55,413 nt of DNA from SZUA-442 sp963753185 (GTDB lineage: Bacteria; Actinomycetota; Acidimicrobiia; Spongiisociales; UBA5794). The translations under genes were made by a program, and so were the position numbers. The stretch lies in contig CAVWBO010000005.1 of assembly GCA_963753185.1 (NCBI GenBank), positions 1 through 55,413 of the forward strand. The letters are read 5' to 3'. The notes beneath the pieces are model-generated. The model did not search any database and was not told the DNA's origin. It saw only the letters and a program-made list of their open reading frames with translations. Below, one piece after another: positions 1 to 10,061 of this stretch (positions are counted from its first letter, which is position 1; each line of letters starts with the position of its first letter).

Positions 1-794
1 GCGGTCGCATCGGACCAGCCGAACTCGTCGGCTGCATCGAGCCATGCCGCTTCGGCAAGATCGAGCCCGGCGTCCATCAAGCCTTTGGTGTCAGTGCGCA
101 TGCGTTGCATGTCACCGACGCACAAGTCGTGGTGTTCGGTCCCGGCTCGGGCGACGCCACCAACCAGTCGATGTCCCTCAGGGTGGTGATCGGTACGTCC
201 CAGCACCATCGCCGCAGCGCCGGAGCCGAGGGTGAGTGAGGCGAACTCGTTGAAGAAGTCCTCGCTGGTTGCGTCAGGGTCGAGCAGTCGCTCGACCGTC
301 AACTGCTGGATCTCCTCGGCGGTTTCACCATTGACCACCAGGGCGTAGTCAAGGTGCCCGGCGTCGATCATCGTGGCGGCAAGGTGGATGCCGTTCACGA
401 AGCCGAGGCAGGCATTGGCGAGGTCGAAGTTCACACACGATGACGGCAGCCCCAGTTTGTGGTGGATCTCAACCGCCGTCGAGGGCTCGAGAAAAGCTCG
501 AGATACCGATGAGTTGATCATGATCCCGATCCGGGCAGGATCGACACCCGCCTGCGCAATCGCCTTCTCGCCAGCCAACGCGGCGCCGTCGGCAAAAGTC
601 ATGCCTTCTGGCCACCAGCGGCGCTCTTTGATCCCGGCCAGCCCTTCGAGCAGACCGGGGCGAAGCCCAAGTCGCTCGTAGGCCTCGGCGAGGCGCTCGT
701 CGAATTCAGCCGACGTGACGACTACCGGGGCCTCGGCGGCGACGATCGACAGTACAGACGTGTTCGTGTGGCGGAAGGAGGAGTTCCCGTCCAT
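1..794 (-). CDS. OleA/KAS III-like 3-oxoacyl synthase, C-terminus outside window
   Basis: This thiolase-fold enzyme of the 3-oxoacyl-ACP synthase III/OleA type would condense acyl-CoA or acyl-ACP substrates in the cytoplasm. The minus-strand reading frame is open from ATG at 794 to the window edge (264 codons; the family is usually about 340). The product begins MDGNSSFRHTNTS. The catalytic cysteine lies in FDLANACLGFVNG, preceded by HHKLGLPSSC. GAGAGG sits just upstream of the ATG as a ribosome binding site. There are no frameshifts here, unlike the next 8 kb. OleA (head-to-head condensation) and FabH (chain initiation) cannot be told apart without the C-terminal His/Asn region and the neighbouring genes, which lie outside. 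Confidence 0.85.
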   Translation of the reverse strand, partial: MDGNSSFRHTNTSVLSIVAAEAPVVVTSAEFDERLAEAYERLGLRPGLLEGLAGIKERRWWPEGMTFADGAALAGEKAIAQAGVDPARIGIMINSSVSRAFLEPSTAVEIHHKLGLPSSCVNFDLANACLGFVNGIHLAATMIDAGHLDYALVVNGETAEEIQQLTVERLLDPDATSEDFFNEFASLTLGSGAAAMVLGRTDHHPEGHRLVGGVARAGTEHHDLCVGDMQRMRTDTKGLMDAGLDLAEAAWLDAADEFGWSDAT

Positions 795-879
795 CAAGTC
801 CTCTCGCAGTTCGGTCGCGAAAGTGTCGCATGCCGGGCGCCATCCGCCCATGCCGGCCGACAGAGGCGAGGCCCGCCGA

Positions 880-2372
880 GGTCGTCGGGGTCGAGTCGCG
901 TGCTCGGCCGTGCCGTCGCGCGTCGCTCCGGCGGCCTCCCGAGCCGGCCGTCGCGGGTGGGCGCCGCGACGCGCGTTCACGCCGCCGAAGTAGAGCTGGG
1001 CCGCGGTCCACCTGTTCGACCGGGGAGCTGCCGTCAGCGCAGCCAGGGTCGCGACCGTCCTCGCCGGCACGTCGTGCTCGAGCTGGGCGGTCTCTCCGTC
1101 GAAGTGGACGCGGGGCGCGTCCACCGCGTCGGCCAGCAGGGTCACCCACCGTCGACGACCCGCACGATCGTCTGCAGCAGGGCGCTGCGGATCCGCTCGC
1201 ACCCGCCGCTGCCGAGGCGACGACCGACCGTCGGCAGGTCCAGCAGGCTCGGCGCCATCATCGACGCGACTCGCGTGCCGGGCGCGGCGCCGTGGAACCC
1301 ACCCGGGTGCAGGTCGGCCTCGCCCATCATGTTGTTCAGCTGGACGCCGGTGCCCGGCATCAGGACGCCGGAGCACGAGCCGTTCGACGTCGTCATGCTG
1401 CGACGACCATCGCCGTCGCCGTCGACCACGCTGACGTGGGTCGTCCCCTTGCTCGACGACGCGGAGGGTCGGGTCACCCTGCTTGGCGCGGTGGTGGCCG
1501 CGTGCGAGCGCGTGCACGAGGTCGGCGGCTGTCGGGTGCCGACGCGGCGTGCTCGCGCTCACCTCGACCAGCGACCGTCCGACGATCGCGCCACCGAACG
1601 ACGGCGGAGGGTTGGTGGTGACGGTGGCACCCCGGTACCGGATGCGGTGCGGTGGTCGCTCGGTGGACGCGGTACTCGTGCAGGTCGTCGGCCGTCAGAC
1701 AGTCCGTCGTGCCGGCGCATGAGATCGACGGTCGGCTCGGCCTCGGGGACACCCCCCAGCCGTCCGGGTCGAGCTACGCCGAGCTCCTCGAGGAAGTCGG
1801 CGTAGCGAGGGTTGACGCAGTCGCCCTCCCGCCGCGGGCGGCTCTCCGTCCGGAGGAAGAGGGCGGCCGCCTCCGGGGTCAGCGCCAGGATGGCCCGCAG
1901 CAGGTCCGAGCACCTCCGCCTGGGTGGGGCTCAGGACCGCTCCCCGGCGGGCGAGGCCGGCTGCGGAGCGACGATCGACGGCGAGGGGCAGCCGGCCGAG
2001 CCGGCGGTGCGCGGCCAGGTAGCCGTGGAGCACGCCGGGGACGGCGACGGAGCCGTACCGGCGTGGAAGACCTGCTCGGCGCCGGAGAAGATCGACCGTG
2101 ACCGGGGTGAAGTGGGTGGTGAGGTGCTCGGTCGGCAGGCCGCGGCCAGGAGCGTCGACGAAGAAGTCGAGCAGCTGGTGGCGCCGTCCGGCGTGCCGGC
2201 AGAGCAGGAACCCGCCGCCGCCGAGGCTGGTCAGACCGGGTTCGGCGACGGCGGCCGCGAAGCCTGCGGCGACGGCGGCGTCCACGGCGTTGCCGCCCGC
2301 GCGCAGGACGGCCACGGCGGCGTCACCGCGTGGCTGGTCACCGGCAGGCGACGGCCGCCTGTCGCCGTCCAC
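880..2372 (-). CDS. ggt: Gamma-glutamyltransferase, frameshifted
   Basis: This Ntn-hydrolase cleaves gamma-glutamyl bonds of glutathione and related peptides and is normally exported and self-processed. The large-subunit start AVLRAGGNAVDAAVAAGF with EPGLTSLGGGGFLL is read at about 2230-2320. The small subunit begins at the autoprocessing threonine in TTHVSVVD (codon 1442-1444) and continues NNMMGEADLHPGG. The coding sequence jumps frame roughly eight times, with both single-base insertions and deletions, so the 3' limit near 880-930 is approximate. All catalytic segments survive, so sequencing error is likelier than a true pseudogene. The proposed start is a GTG at 2372; no signal peptide is clear. 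Confidence 0.8.
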
Positions 2373-2587
2373 CGCCGCGCCAGGCTACCGGTCCCGGAGC
2401 GTGACCGGCCCGCGTTACCGCAGGTCACCCGGTCGGCCCACCGAACGGTGGCTAACCCGTATGGATCAAGCGGGGGGTCCCGGTGCCGAACAGGAGGGGT
2501 CGCACGCACCTCCGTGCGGCGCGCCGCCCTGCGGCGTCCCGTCCGGTCGCGCGAGACGGACGCGGGACGCACGGCCGGAAGGGGGGG

Positions 2588-4118
2588 ATGGACAACCCGC
2601 AGCAGTTGGCGCGAACCGGGGCTCTAGCGGCATGGGTGAACGCCGTCCTCGGGCTGGTGCTGACGGTCCTCATCGACGTCGCCGACCAGTCGGTGCCGGT
2701 CGCCCTGATTCCCGCGCTGGTGTGGTGCGTCCTCGGGCTGGGCTTCGCTGCGTTCGCTGACCGTCCTGGCCCGCCGGGCCACGGCCGGACCTCGAGCAGG
2801 GCAATCGGCGGCTGGCTCACGCGCTGATCACGACCGAGATGGTCTGGGTCGCCGGTCTCGTGGCGCTGACCGGTGGACTCCGGAGCCCGGTGTGGGTCCT
2901 GTTCGTCACCGTGGCGGTCTTCGTCGCCGACGTCGTCGAGCGCAAGGGGCTGGCCACCTTCACGCTGCTGGCGCTCGGCATGCTCTTCGCCGCCGCGCTG
3001 GCCTCCGGCACGTTCAGCCTGCAGGTACTTCCCTGGCTGCTGGCTGCGCGCGGCGATCATCCCGCTGACGGTGGGCTTCGACGAGATGCTCAAGTCCGGC
3101 ATCCACGAGGGGCACCACACCAGGCTCCAGCGGGCGGTCGAGGAGCTGTCGGTGTCGCTGGGCCAGGCGGCCGAGGGCGACCTGGCGGTCGCGCATCCCG
3201 ACCCCTGACGGCGACGACGTGGCGCTGCGCGCGCTGTCCGTCAACATCGACGAGACGCTGGTGTCTCTGCGGATGCTCGTCGACCGGGTTCGTGACGGAG
3301 GCGAGCGGATCGCCGAGAGCGCGCACGAGCTGCAGGCCGCCGCCGAGCTGCAGGCGCTCGCGTCGGGCAAGCAGTCCGGAGCGGTCACGGAGTCGACGGC
3401 CACACTGCAGCAGCTGGCCGACATGGCCGAGACGATCGCCGGCTCGAGCGCCGAGGTCGTCGAGCACGCCGCCTTGACCTACCGGTTCGCCGAAGACGGC
3501 CAAGAGGCAGTCACCAACGCCGTCGACGCCATCGATGCGATCGCGCACCGGTCACGGCTGGTGGCGGAGCGCACGGCCGCCCTGGCCGACAAGTCCGGCG
3601 AGATCGGACGCATCCTCGACGTCATCGACGAGCTGGCCAGCCAGACGAACCTGCTGGCGCTCAACGCGGCCATCGAGGCGGCCCGGGCCGGTGAGCACGG
3701 CCGGGGGTTCGCGGTCGTGGCAGCCGAGGTCCGCAAGCTCTCCGAACGAGCACAGGCGTCCACCAAGCAGATCCAGGGGATCGTCGCGGAGATCCAGACC
3801 GAGATGCGCGCGACGACCGCAGCGACGGCGGAGGGCGCAGAAGAGGTGCTCAACGGCGTCGCGCTGGCCCGTGACGTCGTCACGGTGCTCGAACGCATCT
3901 CCGAGGTCGCTGACGAGACGACGACGGCTGCGCGGGAGATCTCCAACGCCAGCCAGCAGCAGAAGAACGCCTCCGCGGAGGTGGCGTCGGTGATGGGTGA
4001 CGTGATGGGCGTCTCGGAGCAGACCGCGTCCGGGTCGCGCGAGGCCGCGCACGCCGCGGCCTCGTTGACCGCCTTGGCCGACGACCTTCGTGAGTCGATC
4101 GCCCGCTTCCGCATCTGA
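2588..4118 (+). CDS. Methyl-accepting chemotaxis protein, frameshifted
   Basis: This is a membrane chemoreceptor that would signal to CheA through its cytoplasmic hairpin. The ATG at 2588 follows a purine run (ggaaggggggg). The N-terminal part has about six hydrophobic segments (ALAAWVNAVLGLVLTVL, VPVALIPALVWCVLGLG and others) in place of a periplasmic sensor loop. A linker and then the conserved signalling tip follow, containing IDELASQTNLLALNAAIEAA and GFAVVAAEVRKLSE. Extra bases near 2759, 3047 and 3203 split the N-terminal half; the last 300 codons are in one frame. No chemotaxis kinase genes are nearby, so this is an orphan receptor in this window. Confidence 0.85.
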
Positions 4119-4186
4119 AGACGCCCGCCGAGTGCCCACCTGGCCGACGCCCAGGCCCGCCGAGTGCCCGGGACGTCGCTCGCCGA

Positions 4187-5560
4187 GTGGCCTCTGACAG
4201 AGTGACGCGGGTGAGCGCCGCGCCTTCGCTCCGTGAGGCCACCCGGACCTGGGCCTACGTGGGCATCAACAGCTTCGGCGGACCGGCCGGACAGATCGCG
4301 GTGATGCACCGCGTCGTCGTCGACGAGCGCAAGTGGGTCGACGAGAAGCGCTACCTGCACGCGCTCAACTTCTGCATGGTGCTGCCCGGCCCCGAGGCTC
4401 TGCAGCTGGCGGTCTACCTCGGGCTGGCTGCTCAACGGTGTGCTGGGCGGCCTCGTCGCCGGCGTCCTGTTCGTGCTGCCGGGCCTGGTCGTCATGGCGG
4501 TGCTGTCGGCGGTCTACGCGATCGTTCGGAGACGTCACGTGGATCACCGGCACTGCTGTTCGGCATCCAGGCCGCCGTCGTGGCGATCGTCGTGCAGGCG
4601 GTGGTCCGCGTCGGACGCCGCGCCCTGCGCACGCCGCTGCTGGTCGGCCTCGCGCGTGGTCGCCTTTCTCGCGCTGGCCCTGTTCGACGTCCCCTTCCCG
4701 CTCGTCGTCGTCGCGGCGCTGGCTGATCGGATGGGTCGTCGGTCGTCGATCGCCTGATGCGCTTGCGGGTCGACGATCGCCTCGACGACGGACGTCGATC
4801 AGGTCGCGAACGCGGCAGCGCCGGGCTGCTCGGCGCGCGGGTTGGCGGCCTTCGTCGCTGTGGCTGCGTGCCGCTGGTGCTGCTCGTGCTCGCGCTTGGG
4901 GACGGAGAACGTGTTCAGCCAGCAGGCGTGGCTCTTCTCGAAGACCGCGGTGCTGTCCTTCGGCGGCGCTTACGCCGCGCTCTCGTACGTCTCGCAGCAG
5001 GCCGTCAGCAGCCTACGGCTGGATCGCGCCCAGTGACATGGTGGCCGGTCTCGGGCTGGCCGAGACGACACCCGGGCCCGCTCGTGCTGGTCATGACGTT
5101 CGTCGGCTTCGTCGGCGCCTACAACGGCGCTGACGAGCTTGGCATCTCCGGCCTGTCGTCGCCGGGCTGCTCGGGTTCGCCATCGCGGCCTGGGCCACGT
5201 TTCTGCCGTCGTTCGGGTTCGTGCTCGTCGGTGCGCCGTCGGTCGAGCGACTCAGCGCCACGACCGCCGGTGGCCGGCGCCCTCGCTGCGGTCACCGCCG
5301 CCGTCGTCGGAGTGATCGGCGACCTCGGCTGTGTGGTTCGCGCTCAGCGTGCTGTTCGGTGCCGTGCCGGAGCGTTCGTGGGGGCCCTTCACGGTGTCGG
5401 CGCCCGAACCCGCCAGTCTCGACGGCTGGGCCCTGGCGCTCACCGCGCTCAGCCTGCGTCCTGGTGTTCGGCGTCCGAGTGGAGCCTGCTGCGGGTCCTG
5501 GCCGTGGCGTCGCCTCGCCGGCCTGGCGCTGTCCGGCTCGTGGGCCTTCATCCATAACGA
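4187..5560 (+). CDS. chrA: ChrA-family chromate ion transporter, heavily frameshifted
   Basis: This inner-membrane CHR-family transporter would export chromate or a related oxyanion. The N-terminal CHR half has NSFGGPAGQIAVMHRVV and FCMVLPGPEALQLAVYLG. The C-terminal half has FSKTAVLSFGGAYAALSYV and GLGLAETTPGP, the two motifs repeated in long CHR proteins. The GTG at 4187 opens the frame shortly after the chemoreceptor gene. At least eight single-base indels (for example near 4425, 4524, 4553, 4655 and 4725) force frame changes; joined, the product would be about 450 residues. The 3' end is uncertain (5548-5615) because the final frame is unclear. Confidence 0.8.
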
Positions 5561-5611
5561 TCTTGGCCGAAGCCCTCGCCCTGACCCGCCTCCGCTCCCT
5601 AGGCTCACTCC

Positions 5612-7022
5612 GTGACGGAGCGCCCCCTGCCTCCAGCGCGGCCCCCAGCACGGTGGCCGCGCGCGCTGCGTACGCACGCGCGGTGGAACGCCTCACCGCG
5701 GACCTCCGGTCGCTGCCGCCCGACGCGCCGGTCCGTCTGGCCAAGCGCACGTCCAACCTCTTCCGCATGCGCGACGCCAGCGCCGCCCCCGGGCTTGACG
5801 TCTCCGCGTTCTCCGGCGTCATCGAGGTCGACGCCGCGCGCCGCACGGCCGACGTCCTCGGCATGACCACCTACGAGGACCTGGTCGACGCCACGCTGCG
5901 TCACGGGCTGATGCCGCTCGTCGTTCCCGAGCTGAAGACCATCACTCTCGGGGGCGCAGTCACCGGGTCTCGGCATCGAGTCGACGTCGTTCCGCAACGG
6001 CTGCCCCCACGAGTCGGTGTCTCGACTTCGACGTCCTCACCGGAGACGGCCGGGTCTCACGGTCACGCCCGACGGGCCCCACGCCGATCTCTTCACCGGC
6101 TTCCCGAACTCCTACGGCACGCTCGGGCTACGCGCTGCGACTGCGCATCGAGCTGCAGCCGGTCAAGCCGTTCGTCGCAGCTGCAGCACTTCCTGCATCG
6201 CACGACCGCTGACGCCGCGCGCACCTTCGCCGAGATCACCGCAGCCCGGCGAGCACCGGGGGCGGCCGTCGACTTCGTCGACGGCGTCGTGTTCGCGCCC
6301 GACCAGATCGTCGTGACCGTCGGTCGGTTCGTCGACGAGGCGCCGTACCTGTCCGACTACACCCGGCGCACGTCTACTACCGGTCGCTGCAGCACCGCAG
6401 CAGCGACTACCTCACCGTCCGCGACTACATCTGGCGCTGGGACACCGACTGGTTCTGGTGCTCCGGTGCCCTCGGCGTCCAGAACCCGCTGGTGCGTCCC
6501 CTGCTGCCGCGTCGCCTGCTCCGCAGCGACGTGTACTGGAAGGTCGTCGGCTTCGAACGGCGTCACGGCTGGAAGCGCGCACTGGACGCCAGACGCGGAC
6601 AGCCCTCCCGCGAACCGGTGATCCAGGACGTCGAGGTCCCGGTCGACCGCTGGAGGAGTTCCTCGACTTCTTCCACGACGAGATCGGGATCGCGCCGGTC
6701 TGGCTCTGTCCGCTGCGCCTCGCCAGCGGCAACGTGACGTGGGACCTGTACGCACTCGATCCGTCGACGACCTACGTCAACCTCGGCTTCTGGTCGTCGG
6801 TCGAGGAGATCCCCGGACAGCGGGAGGGCCACCACAACCGTCGGATCGAGGAGGTCGTCGCCGCGCTGGGTGGCCGCAAGTCGCTCTACTCATCCTCGTA
6901 CTACGAGGAGGAGGAGTTCTGGCAGACCTACAACGGAGTCGCAGTACCAGCTGTTGAAGAAGGAGTACGACCCGCACGGGCGGCTTCTGGATCTGTACGC
7001 GAAGTGCGTACGAGGGCGTTGA
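5612..7022 (+). CDS. FAD-binding oxidoreductase, TmsA/BfaA-like, frameshifted
   Basis: This is a vanillyl-alcohol-oxidase-type flavoenzyme. The core segments VRLAKRTSNLFRMRD, VIEVDAARRTADVLGMTTYE, PELKTITLGGAVTG and FTGFPNSYGTLG are the FAD-binding part. The C-terminal part includes YIWRWDTDWFWCSGALG and ends LYAKCVRGR. The stop at 7020-7022 lies 9 bases before the methyltransferase gene. In actinobacteria this pair (TmsA/BfaA with TmsB/BfaB) makes 10-methyl branched fatty acids such as tuberculostearate; the flavoenzyme reduces the 10-methylene intermediate. That role is inferred from family and adjacency. About seven indels interrupt the frame. Confidence 0.75.
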
Positions 7023-7031
7023 GGAGGAACC

Positions 7032-8287
7032 ATGACCACGTCGTCGATCGCTGGTGCATTCGGACGTGTCCTCGGGCGACCGCTCCGGTCTCCGGTTGAC
7101 GGCCTACGACGGCAGCAGCTTCGGATCCGACGACGCCGACGTGACCCTGTCGATCCGCTCACCCGAGGCCGTGCAGTACCTGGCGACCGCTCCGGGCGAC
7201 CTCGGCCTGGCACGCGCGTTCGTCAGCGGCTCCCTCGTCGTCGAGGGCGAGCCTGCACCGGCGCACTGACGCTGCTCGGTCGAGGACGCCGGCCAGGACG
7301 TCTCGATGCGCGACAAGCTGGCACGCTGCGCGAGCTCGGCACCTGGGTCTTGAAGCGTCCACCGCTGCCCCCGGAAGAGGCGTCACCACCGTGGCGCCGT
7401 GGCCTGCGGCACAGCAAGGAGCGTGACGCCAAGGCGATCGCGCACCACTACGACGTCAGTCAACCGCGTTCTACGAGCTGGTGCTGGGCCGTCGATGACC
7501 TACACCTGCGCGGTCTACCCGGACGCCGACGCCATCGCTCGAGACGGCCCAGGCGGCCAAGTACGACCTGGTCGCTCGCAAGCTCGCGCTCGAGCCGGGC
7601 ATGCGACTGCTCGACGTCGGCTGCGGCTGGGGTGGCATGGTCATGCACGCGGCCGAGAAGTACGGCGTGAAGGCGCTCGGCGTCACGCTCTCTCGCCAGC
7701 AGGCCGAGTGGGCGCAGAAGGCGATCGCCGAACGCGGACTGGCCGACCGTGCGGAGGTGCGGTTCTTCGACTACCGCGACGTGCCGGAGTCCGAACTTCG
7801 ACGCGGTGTCGTCGATCGGGCTCACCGAGCACATCGGACGCCGCCAGCTCGGCGCCTACTTCACGCGGCTCGCGGACAAGCTGCGTCCGGAGGGTCGGCT
7901 GCTCAACCACTGCATCACCCGACCGACGACCCGCGAGCGCGCCCGGGCCGGCGGTTTCATCGACCGGTACGTCTTCCCGGACGGTGAGCTGCTGGGCGTG
8001 GGGACGATCATCGTCGTCGATGCAGAACCACGGGTTCGAGCCGCGCCACGAGGAGAACCTGCGCGAGCACTACGCGATGACGCTGCGCGACTGGGGAGCG
8101 CAACCTCGAGACGAACTGGGAAGAAGCAGTGCGCGAGGTCGGGCTCCGGCGCGCGCGCGTCTGGCAGCTGTACATGGCGGCGTCCCGGGTCGGCTTCGAC
8201 ATCAACAACATCCAGCTGCACCAGGTGCTCGGTGTGAAGCTGGGCAAGGGCGGAACCTCTGGCTTCCCGCTGCGCCCGACCTTCTGA
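7032..8287 (+). CDS. CFA-synthase-type fatty acid methyltransferase, TmsB/BfaB-like, frameshifted
   Basis: This SAM-dependent enzyme adds a methylene to the double bond of phospholipid acyl chains at the membrane. GGAGGAACC precedes the ATG at 7032. Visible landmarks are IAHHYDVS, SMTYTCAVYPD, the SAM-binding LDVGCGWGGMVMHAAEKYG, the SSIGLTEHIG segment and the C-terminal NWEEAVREVGLRRARVWQLY. Directly downstream of the FAD oxidoreductase, it fits the methyltransferase of 10-methyl fatty acid synthesis better than a plain cyclopropane synthase; that is inference. Frameshifts occur near 7075, 7255, 7460, 7540, 7795, 8020 and 8105. The product would be about 415 residues, usual for the family. 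Confidence 0.8.
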
Positions 8288-8299
8288 GGCCCGCCTGCC

Positions 8300-9306
8300 T
8301 CAGAGCCAGCGGCGGCGCTTGAACATGACGTAGAGCAGTGGCGGAGACACCGACCCAGATGACGGTGCTCGTCCAGAAGCCGCTGTGCTGCGGCGAAGCC
8401 CGGGTACGGGATGTTCTGACCGTAGAAGCCGGTGACGGCCGTCGGCACGGCGATGATCGCTGCCCAGGCGGCGAGCTGGCGGGTGACGGTGTTCAGCGAG
8501 TGGTCGTTCAGCGCGAGTCGTGTCTCGTAGATCGACGTGATGAGGTCGCGAAGCCCCTCGATGGTGTCGTTGACGCGTAGCACGTGGTCGTAGACGTCCT
8601 GGTAGTAGGGCTGCATGCGTCGCGTCGACCGCAACCCGGTCGCCCTCCTCATGACGCATCAGACGCGCTGACGAGCTCGCGCATCGGCTGCGTGACGCGA
8701 CGCAGGCGCACGAGCGACTTGCGCGTGACGAAGCTGCGCATCTGGGCGATTCGCGGGTCCTGGTCGCGCGGTGCCGTCTCGTCGAAGAGGTCGTCCTCCA
8801 TCTCGTCCACCGCGTCGGAGAGCGCATCGACGGCATCGAGGTGCGAGTCGACGATGAGGTCGAGGAATCCGTAGAGCAGCGCAGGGACGCCCTGCTCGAG
8901 GAGCTGCGGGTTCTGCTCCCATCGCCCGACGAGATCGTCGAGGTCGTGCGGCCCCTCGTGCTCGAACTGCGATCACCGAGCCGTGCAGGATGATGATCGG
9001 CGCCTCGTGGAGGACGAGCTCGTGGGCGGCGTCCACTCGGGCCCGGAAGAGGTAGACCAGTTCGCAGTGAGGGAAGCGCTCGAGCTTGGTTCGCTCGGCG
9101 ATGGCGCTTGTCCCGTCCGCGTGGCGGAGGGCGTCCTCGATGGCGCGCGGGTGGATGTCGAGCATCGGGCCGAGCCGCTCGAACTCCTGCGCACTCACCT
9201 CGATCCAGGTGGTGGTCGTGGGTCGGACGCCATGGCGGCTGCCGCGTCGACATCGACGGTGTGGTGCTGCAGGCGACTGTCCGCGCACCTCCCAGACGTC
9301 GACCAT
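8300..9306 (-). CDS. corA: CorA-family divalent cation transporter, frameshifted
   Basis: This is a magnesium/cobalt channel of the inner membrane. The N-terminal cytoplasmic domain shows WIEVSAQEFERLGPMLDIHP, AIEDALRHADGTSAIAERTK and VLHEAPIIILHGSVIAV. The two C-terminal helices contain LAAWAAIIAVPTAVTGFYGQN and IPYPGF, where the usual GMN signature is replaced by GQN, and the protein ends MFKRRRWL. It converges on the methyltransferase gene with 12 bp between the stops. Indels break the frame at several places, including near 8335, 8655 and 8965. Joined, it is about 330 residues, normal for CorA. Confidence 0.8.
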
Positions 9307-9398
9307 GCGCTCACGGTAGGGCGTCCGGCACCTCCCGAGGTGCTTTGCCGCTCGGCGTGGCCGGCCGGTACCCTGACCGGGCGGTCGCGAGGCCGTGG

Positions 9399-9489
9399 GG
9401 AGGCGTCGCCTAGTCCGGTCTATGGCGCCCGCCTGCTAAGCGGGTTCGGGTCTTAAAGCCCGTCGAGGGTTCAAATCCCTCCGCCTCCG
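9399..9489 (+). tRNA. tRNA-Ser (GCT)
   Basis: The acceptor stem GGAGGCG (9399-9405) pairs with CGCCTCC (9482-9488) with discriminator G. The anticodon arm is CCCGC-CT-GCT-AA-GCGGG. A long variable arm (class II, typical of serine) with stem GGGT/GCCC follows, then the T loop GTTCAAATC. No CCA is encoded. Confidence 0.95.
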
Positions 9490-9604
9490 CCCCTGTCCAC
9501 CGGACTGCTGCTGCAGTCGCGTCTTGAGCAGCGCGCCGCAGGTGGATTTCTGGGACCCGCTGGGCCGGCCGGTAAGGTGTCTGCCTGGCCCTTCGTCGGG
9601 CTGA

Positions 9605-9677
9605 GCGCCCGTAGCTCAACGGATAGAGCATCTGACTACGGATCAGAAGGTTGGGAGTTCGAATCTCTCCGGGCGCG
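9605..9677 (+). tRNA. tRNA-Arg (ACG)
   Basis: The acceptor stem GCGCCCG (9605-9611) pairs with CGGGCGC (9670-9676). The anticodon stem TCTGA/TCAGA encloses CTACGGA, giving anticodon ACG. The T loop is GTTCGAATC. CCA is not encoded. The 3' 43 bases are duplicated at 13039-13082, so this gene probably served as an integration target. Confidence 0.95.
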
Positions 9678-9679
9678 CA

Positions 9680-9771
9680 ACGATCTGAACTACGGCCAAG
9701 AGCCGTGGCGTTAGGTCGCCTGGTAGGGCATTGAGCAGCGCGGCTCGCATCGAAGTCGGAATCTCGGTCAT
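9680..9771 (-). pseudogene. Truncated gene start abutting tRNA-Arg (possible quinone oxidoreductase)
   Basis: The ATG at 9771 opens MTEIPTSMRAALLNALPGDL and then runs into the antisense strand of the tRNA, where homologous sequence appears to be lost. The start overlaps the stop of the upstream marR-like remnant by four bases (ATGA), so the two were once an operon. The opening MRAALLNALPGDL resembles zinc-type quinone oxidoreductases, often paired with MarR regulators, but about 30 residues are too few to be sure. Confidence 0.4.
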
Positions 9772-10022
9772 CGGAGACCCCTTTGCTGGTCGGCGATGTG
9801 CGTCCGAAGGTCCCGCACGGTCGATGCGAACGAAGCAAGCTGCTCGGGCGCAAGGGCCGCTCCAATCCGGGCCTCGATCTCGTTGCGGCATGAGTCCTGG
9901 GCGGCTTTGAGCACTCGCTGCCCGGCCCTGGTGAGGGTGACCACCGACGATCGAGCGTCGTTGGGGTTACGAGCGCGGCCACACCAAGTCGGGCAGGTGA
10001 ACTCACGGATCCGGGCATCCCT
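9768..10022 (-). pseudogene. MarR-family regulator remnant (C-terminal part)
   Basis: The minus frame encodes NPNDARSSVVTLTRAGQRVL followed by KAAQDSCRNEIEARIGAAL and RDLRTHIADQQRGLR, stopping at 9768. NPNDARSSVVTLT is the wing and following helix of MarR winged-helix repressors, and the rest is the C-terminal dimerisation helix. Upstream the frame meets a stop near 10024 and the DNA-recognition helix is missing or scrambled, so only about half a gene remains. It would have controlled the truncated gene it overlaps. Confidence 0.6.
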
Positions 10023-10061
10023 TCAGCCATTGTCTGATGACGTCCCAGCGGCCCCGACGCC

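Noticed and set aside
768..1805. Long plus-strand reading frame opposite the GGT region
   Set aside because: Composition is Arg/Pro-rich shadow sequence; the minus strand has the catalytic motifs.
3479..4495. 338-codon minus-strand frame over the chemoreceptor
   Set aside because: Ala/Ser/Thr-rich antisense of a clear MCP signalling domain.
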